From Stictocephala bisonia (Eukaryota; Arthropoda; Insecta; Hemiptera; Membracidae), in assembly GCA_035578905.1 (NCBI GenBank), contig JAQJVL010002575.1:27148-91147 (forward strand): 64,000 nucleotides of DNA, in the 5' to 3' direction. The position numbers and the translations under genes are program-made. This document shows positions 59,369 through 64,000 of this stretch, one piece after another. How positions within the stretch are numbered: the stretch's first letter is position 1; each line of letters begins with the position of its first letter. A model generated the notes under the pieces. It was given only the letters and a program-made list of their open reading frames with translations. It searched no databases and was not told the origin of the DNA.

Positions 59369-59920
59369 TCAATACATTCCTGCTCCATAAGATGGTCCAG
59401 CCTCTTCCTCTTGGTCATGGATGTCATCAAGCTTCCTTTTCTGAAGGCTTTTCTTCTTTCTTATCTTCTTTTCTATTTCTTTCTGCGCTTTATCCGCAGC
59501 AGCAACACGCCGTTTATCAAGTTTGGCCTAGCGACTGTAAAGTGTTTTCCTGGATCAAGCCCACACTGAAGTAAAATGTTACACTTTCCTATATGCCCAT
59601 CATTAAAAGTTGACACTGCCATATAAGTTCCAAATTTTAGTGTTTTTAGAGCCACAAATGTTTTTTTTTTTTTTTTTGAATATATGTCCAAATCACATTG
59701 TTTAGCGACTCGTTAGGGTTTTGAGTCTTTCCTAATACACATTTTTCAAGGAGTCTGGGATTAGACAAATCTCTAAATATTGGTTTTAGGAACAACATTA
59801 TGTCTTCGGGCAAGTGGAAATGTGCACTGTGGTCATACTGTTTGTTTTCTTTTTGTGCTAGCCTAAATTTGCACCAAGTGTCATCCGTTTTTGGCTTAGC
59901 AAATAGAGCGTCAATTCATG
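59369..59920 (-). pseudogene. Mutator-like (MULE) transposase, C-terminal exon remnant
   Basis: From its right end: DDTWCKFRLAQKENKQYDHS, EDIMLFLKPIFRDLSNPRLL, EKCVLGKTQNPNESLNNVIW, TFVALKTLKFGTYMAVSTFN, DGHIGKCNILLQCGLDPGK. Then, after a one-base frame change near 59530, AKLDKRRVAAADKAQ, EIEKKIRKKKSLQKRKLDD and the terminus PSYGAGMY-stop at 59369. The order W-C-K..., FRDLS...LL-KC--GKTQN-NES-N--IW, V-LKTLE-G-Y-AV--FNDG and terminal YGAGM(Y/F) is that of Mutator-like transposase domain proteins widespread in invertebrates. A poly-T tract at 59659-59676 encodes an unusual Lys run and may itself be an expansion. Only about 180 residues remain and the N-terminal and catalytic parts are absent. 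Confidence 0.75.
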
Positions 59921-60880
59921 TAATTTTAAAAACATGCATTGATAAAATTATTTATTTTACACACTCCTACTAATATAACCTATATGTGTTATATACCATT
60001 TTAAAGAGGAGATTTCAAGCTACAAAAAACAATCAAAAACAAAATTTCGAAAAAAAAATTTTTTTTGACTTAAGTGCTGCCCTGTTAATATTTGTAAAAA
60101 GAATACTATTGAATTCTCTCTTTGATTTTTCAGCTAATAACTATTCGAAATATTCCGAGCCCAATAATCAGCATATCACAGTTTACTTTTACTTGTATTC
60201 AAACAAGTATATTCCATATACTTAGTTAAATATCGATAAATATGATATTAGTTCTAGTGTTGCTGTAAGAACGCTCTGATGTCAAGACGTTGAATAAACT
60301 GTAATCTGACACTATAATCAGTGATTTGAATGTGGGAATAATATTTAAAAGGAACATTACGTAAGTCTATTATAATACCGATATTATCGTTTAGATAAAC
60401 ATCAAACGACTTATTGTATTTGGGGAATGTATGGGTTTTGTACAAGATCTAACACCAAACACAATGCGTTTAAAACTTGGAAGAATATTCCAAAATGTTA
60501 CTGTAGAATTTCTGAAATAAGAATGTGTTTAGTGAAGATGGGCAGTATTATGTAGGGAGTTTGACTTGCCAGGGTATAACAATGCTATTGACATAATATA
60601 TCTTTTATAATGATAAGGAATCAACACAGATTATAAGCTTTCACAGTACAGCTTTTTTTTTGTAGTCTCAAAACTTATAAGCTGACCTAGAATAGTTTGA
60701 TTATACCAACAAGGAAATAAACATGAGCCAGAAAAAAAGCTTGAATTGCGCCATGTTTTCAGAGTCTTTATTAGAATATTGCAAAGTAAGATCTTCTAAA
60801 AAGTTACCGATACCTTCAGCGACACGATACGTAAAGGAAAAAGTACATTAAGTTGAATATATTAAATATCTTACGTTTAC
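59921..60880. other. AT-rich sequence without recognised gene
   Basis: Short frames at 59986-60225 and 60254-60445 are not recognisable. No repeat precedes the minisatellite at 60.88 kb. Confidence 0.45.
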
Positions 60881-62868
60881 TAAATTAATACTTTATACCG
60901 TTATTAATACTAGGATAGGAACTTTTCCGTTAATCACTACCACTACGTTTTACCGTTACTAATACTAGAATAGGACCTTTTCCGTTAATCACTACCACAA
61001 CGTTTTACCGTTACTAATCCTAGAATAGGAACTTTTCCGTTAATCACCACCACTACGTTTTACCGTTACTAATACTAGGATAGGAACTTTTCCGTTAATC
61101 ACTACCACAACGTTTTACCGTTACTAATCCTAGAATAGGAACTTTTCCGTTAATCACCACCACTACGTTTTACCGTTACTAATCCTAGAATAGGACCTTT
61201 TCCATTAATCACCACCACTACGTTTTACCGTTACTAATACTAGGATAGGACCTTTTCCGTTAATCACTACCACAACGTTTTACCGTTACTAATACTAGAA
61301 TAGGACCTTTTCCGTTAATCACTACCACTACGTTTTACCGTTACTAATACTAGAATAGGACCTTTTCCGTTAATCACTACCACTACGTTTTACCGTTACT
61401 AATACTAGGATAGGACCTTTTCCGTTAATCACTACCACAACGTTTTACCGTTACTAATACTAGGATAGGACCTTTTCCGTTAATCACTACCACTACGTTT
61501 TACCATTACTAATACTAGGATAGGACCTTTTCCATTAATTCACTACCACTACATTTTACCATTATTAATACTAGGATAGGACCTTTTCCGTTAATCACTA
61601 CCACAACTTTTTACCGTTACTAATACTAGGATAGGACCTTTTCCGTTAATCACTACCTCAACTATTTACCGTTATTAATACTAAGGATAGACCCTTTTCG
61701 TTAGTTCACTACCGACACTCTACTTTTTACTGTTACTAATTACTAGGATAGACCTTTTTCCGTTAATTCACTACCACACTACATTTTACCGTTATTAAAT
61801 ACTAGGATAGGACCTTTTCCGTTAATTCACTACCACTTCATTTTACCGTTATTAATACTAGGATATGACCTTTTCTGTTAATTCCCTACCACTACATTTT
61901 ACCGTTATTAATACTAGAATAGGACCTTTTCCGTTAATCACTACCTCTACGTTTTACCGTTACTAATACTAGGATAGGACCTTTTCCGTTAATTCACTAA
62001 CACTTCATTTTACCGTTATTAATACTAGGATATGACCTTTTCTGTTAATTCCCTACCACTACATTTTACCGTTATTAATATTAGAATAGGACCTTTTCCG
62101 TTAATCACTAACTCTACGTTTTACCGTTACTAATTCTAGGATAGGACCTTTTCCGTTAATCACTAACACTACGTTTTACCGTTACTAATACTAGGATAGG
62201 ACCTTTTCCGTTAATTCACTACCACTACATTTTACCATTATTAATACTAGGATAGGACCTTTTCCATTAATTCAAAACCTCAACTTTTTACCGTTATTAA
62301 TACTAGGATAGGACCTTTTCCGTTAGTTCACTACCACAACTTTTTACTGTTATTAATACTAGGATAGGACCTTTTCCGTTAATTCACTACCACTACATTT
62401 TACCGTTATTAATACTAGGATAGGACCTTTTCCGTTAATTCACTACCACTTCATTTTACCGTTATTAATACTAGGATATGACCTTTTCTGTTAATTCCCT
62501 ACCACTACATTTTACCGTTATTAATACTAGAATAGGACCTTTTCCGTTAATCACTACCTCTACGTTTTCCGTAGCTTCACTACCACTACCTTTTTAGTCG
62601 CAATTATGGTCAGGTTAGATCGGGTTGGGTTAGGTGCCTACTAAGTTAATTACACACTGTTATATCCTATGATTGACTACCGCCACATGTGTTCTCCGTG
62701 TGTAAGTATTGGAAAGCGATAAGGTATGGCCAGTGATAACTGATTCCTAGCGGATAAGGAATACCACAGTGGACGTAAAAATGATTAAAGATCAGTTTTT
62801 AGAGCAATAGAATATTTATAAAGTGAATTAACGGAAAAACGTAGTGGTAGTGAATTAACGGAAAATAC
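60881..62868. mobile_element. Inverted-repeat element with a subterminal minisatellite, copy B
   Basis: The left part (60881-62585) is the minisatellite listed separately. Its unit contains TTTTCCGTTAATCACTACC, the terminal motif of the element. The interior 62586-62825 matches copy A at 1.3-1.49 kb (GGTTAGGTGCCTACT, TGATTCCTAGCGGATAAGG, AATACCACAGT, TTTTTAGAGCAATA). The right end (about 62826-62868) carries two inverted copies of the motif (GAATTAACGGAAAAACG, GTAGTGGTAGTGAATTAACG). Copy A has about three left repeats against about thirty here, so expansion is confined to one side. Confidence 0.85.
60889..62585 (+). repeat. Minisatellite of a 55-57-bp unit, about 30 copies
   Basis: The unit reads ACCGTTACTAATACTAGGAT then AGGACCTTTTCCGTTAATCA and CTACCACTACGTTTT. 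Copies to the left are 55 bp (TTAATCACTACC) and many to the right are 56-57 bp (TTAATTCACTACC). A block of several units (about 61800-62000) is repeated at about 61980-62110 and 62370-62560 with the same rare variants (GATATGACCTTTTCTGTTAA), so multi-unit segments were duplicated. Confidence 0.97.
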
Positions 62869-63477
62869 CCCTTGGATACTATTTTTGATATTGTTGGATA
62901 TAGTAAATGCAACTTGGATATACTTAAGCTGAATACAATTACTATATACAATATAGTTTATATTGTACATAGTTCAGTGAACAGCACTGCCCCGTATTTC
63001 CTAAATGGGTACAGATTGAATGCCCTACAGTAAGCCTGTCATGAATATTCATGAAGTTGCTTGACTAGTGTATATAGACAGGGCTATTTCAGTCTCTCAT
63101 TGTGCTTGTTATATAGCAACGATGTGATTTTTGACTACATACTGTAAGTGGATAGTAAAAATATCGGTTTTAATTAAGGTGGGGTCATTTTAATTTATGT
63201 ATACTAGAATTATTTATTATTTGGGTTTTACTCGATTATTTTCATACCATGAATTTTGTTGTACAAGTATATATTTAATATGAATTCATATTTTATTTTG
63301 TATTAATATATTTAGTAATATTTATAATTATAACAAAATAATATATTTATTATTTAATGTTTAAAGTGTTTCCTCCTATTTATTTTTAGAGTGTTTGGGC
63401 TTCTCGGTAATTTTGTATTGCAAATAACAATAAAATATATGGGTCGAAGTCATATATTTATTCATTTTATTAAAAAG
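62869..63477. other. AT-rich sequence without recognised gene
   Basis: Moderately complex to 63100, then AT-rich. No frame above background. Confidence 0.5.
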
Positions 63478-63690
63478 GAAAAGGGGAGGGGCCGATCACC
63501 TTTTCAACCTTACTCTGTATGGGGAACTTATCAGACATATTAAGGATATCGACAGTACAGTACAGATGATTACCAGTACAGTAAAAGGTGAATATTACTG
63601 ATAAAATCTTACAGTCCAAGTCAAGATTCTATCCTGCGCTATCGCTAACTCAAGTACTGACGCCTCAGACCACTGGGCCACTGGCCCTTC
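63478..63690 (-). mobile_element. tRNA-derived SINE, copy 2
   Basis: Same family and orientation as 48420-48628. On the minus strand the head contains CAGTGGCCCAGTGGTCTGAG (about 63663-63682, A box). The body block shared with copy 1 is TATCAGTAATATTCACCTTT followed by TACTGTA (complement of about 63576-63603), and the end resembles GGGGAGGGGCCGATCACC on the plus strand. The B box is degraded (AGAATCTTGACTTGGAC). It carries a small local duplication of CAGTACAG units around 63552-63582 not seen in copy 1. Confidence 0.75.
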
Positions 63691-64000
63691 TTTTTTATGA
63701 TCATTAGAATCTATAAATGTGTGAAAAAGAATCCATAGAAAAATCTATATCCAACAACTTTTATAGTTTTAAATGAATAGAGGATATATTCAGAAAGATG
63801 CTGTTGATATATAAGAAGCCTATGCAGGTGAAATGTCTTTTGGACTGTTAAGCAAACGTTAACATGTTGTCTAGTTACTTCTTAGTACATTATAAATATG
63901 TATTATGCGTAGGAAGAATGCATGAGGGGGGTTATTTTTTCAAATTACCCCAAACTATTTTAAAAAAACTTTTCTTTTTAAAAAAAAAACCTATTTTTTT
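63691..64000. other. AT-rich window end without recognised feature
   Basis: Includes short poly-A and poly-T runs at the very end (63961-64000). No gene is supported. Confidence 0.5.

Noticed and set aside
59345..59574. Plus-strand frames of 74 and 60 codons
   Set aside because: They are antisense to the Mutator-like transposase fragment, which has recognisable motifs.

Overview
This 64 kb window is AT-rich animal DNA, most likely arthropod and probably insect. The evidence is eukaryotic throughout: non-LTR retrotransposons with apurinic-type endonucleases, Penelope-like elements with GIY-YIG domains, mariner-type and Mutator-like transposase remnants, tRNA-derived SINE heads, long microsatellites and candidate splice acceptors. 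I recognise no host housekeeping gene, no rRNA gene and no intact tRNA gene. Most open frames are short, AT-driven and probably meaningless. The window is an intergenic or intronic stretch built largely of transposons in several states of decay.

Layout. 0.4-1.2 kb holds a minus-strand Ser/Thr-rich repetitive reading frame behind a good splice acceptor. At 1.2-1.5 kb is a small inverted-repeat element whose relative, carrying a 30-copy minisatellite, lies at 60.9-62.9 kb. A 40-bp tandem array is at 2.33-2.90 kb, and large palindromes are at 3.05-3.22 and 6.03-6.61 kb. 6.6-15.5 kb is mostly featureless AT-rich DNA with one dispersed repeat pair and a decayed mariner-type N-terminal segment. 15.5-16.5 kb is a truncated Penelope-like element (PLE) with inverted flanks and a 13-bp target duplication. 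17.5-19.2 kb holds two tail-only derivatives of a second PLE family. 19.8-20.8 kb is a nested palindrome containing a 434-bp (GT)n tract. 23.0-28.1 kb holds a tRNA-like SINE and a nearly complete but broken two-ORF LINE on the minus strand.

At 30.0-30.3 and 34.3-35.9 kb are two pieces of another LINE family. 41.4-45.3 kb is a cluster of a tail-only PLE copy, several tRNA-like SINE heads and mariner-type remnants. 48.4 and 63.5 kb carry two copies of one SINE. 51.5-52.6 kb is an element with 200-bp inverted arms. 53.49-56.82 kb is a young, nearly complete PLE with an 11-bp target duplication, almost identical inverted arms and one frameshift. 57.2-58.7 kb has a dispersed repeat pair, and 59.4-59.9 kb is the C-terminal end of a Mutator-like transposase.

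The most interesting system is the PLE family at 53.5 kb. Four insertions in this window (17.5, 19.1, 41.4 and 53.5 kb) share an inverted head-to-head tail structure and direct repeats of about 9-11 bp. Three of the four tails contain a motif with the conserved core and three stems of a type I hammerhead ribozyme, intact only in the young copy. The second is the minisatellite-bearing inverted-repeat element at 60.9-62.9 kb, where the tandem unit contains the element's own terminal repeat.
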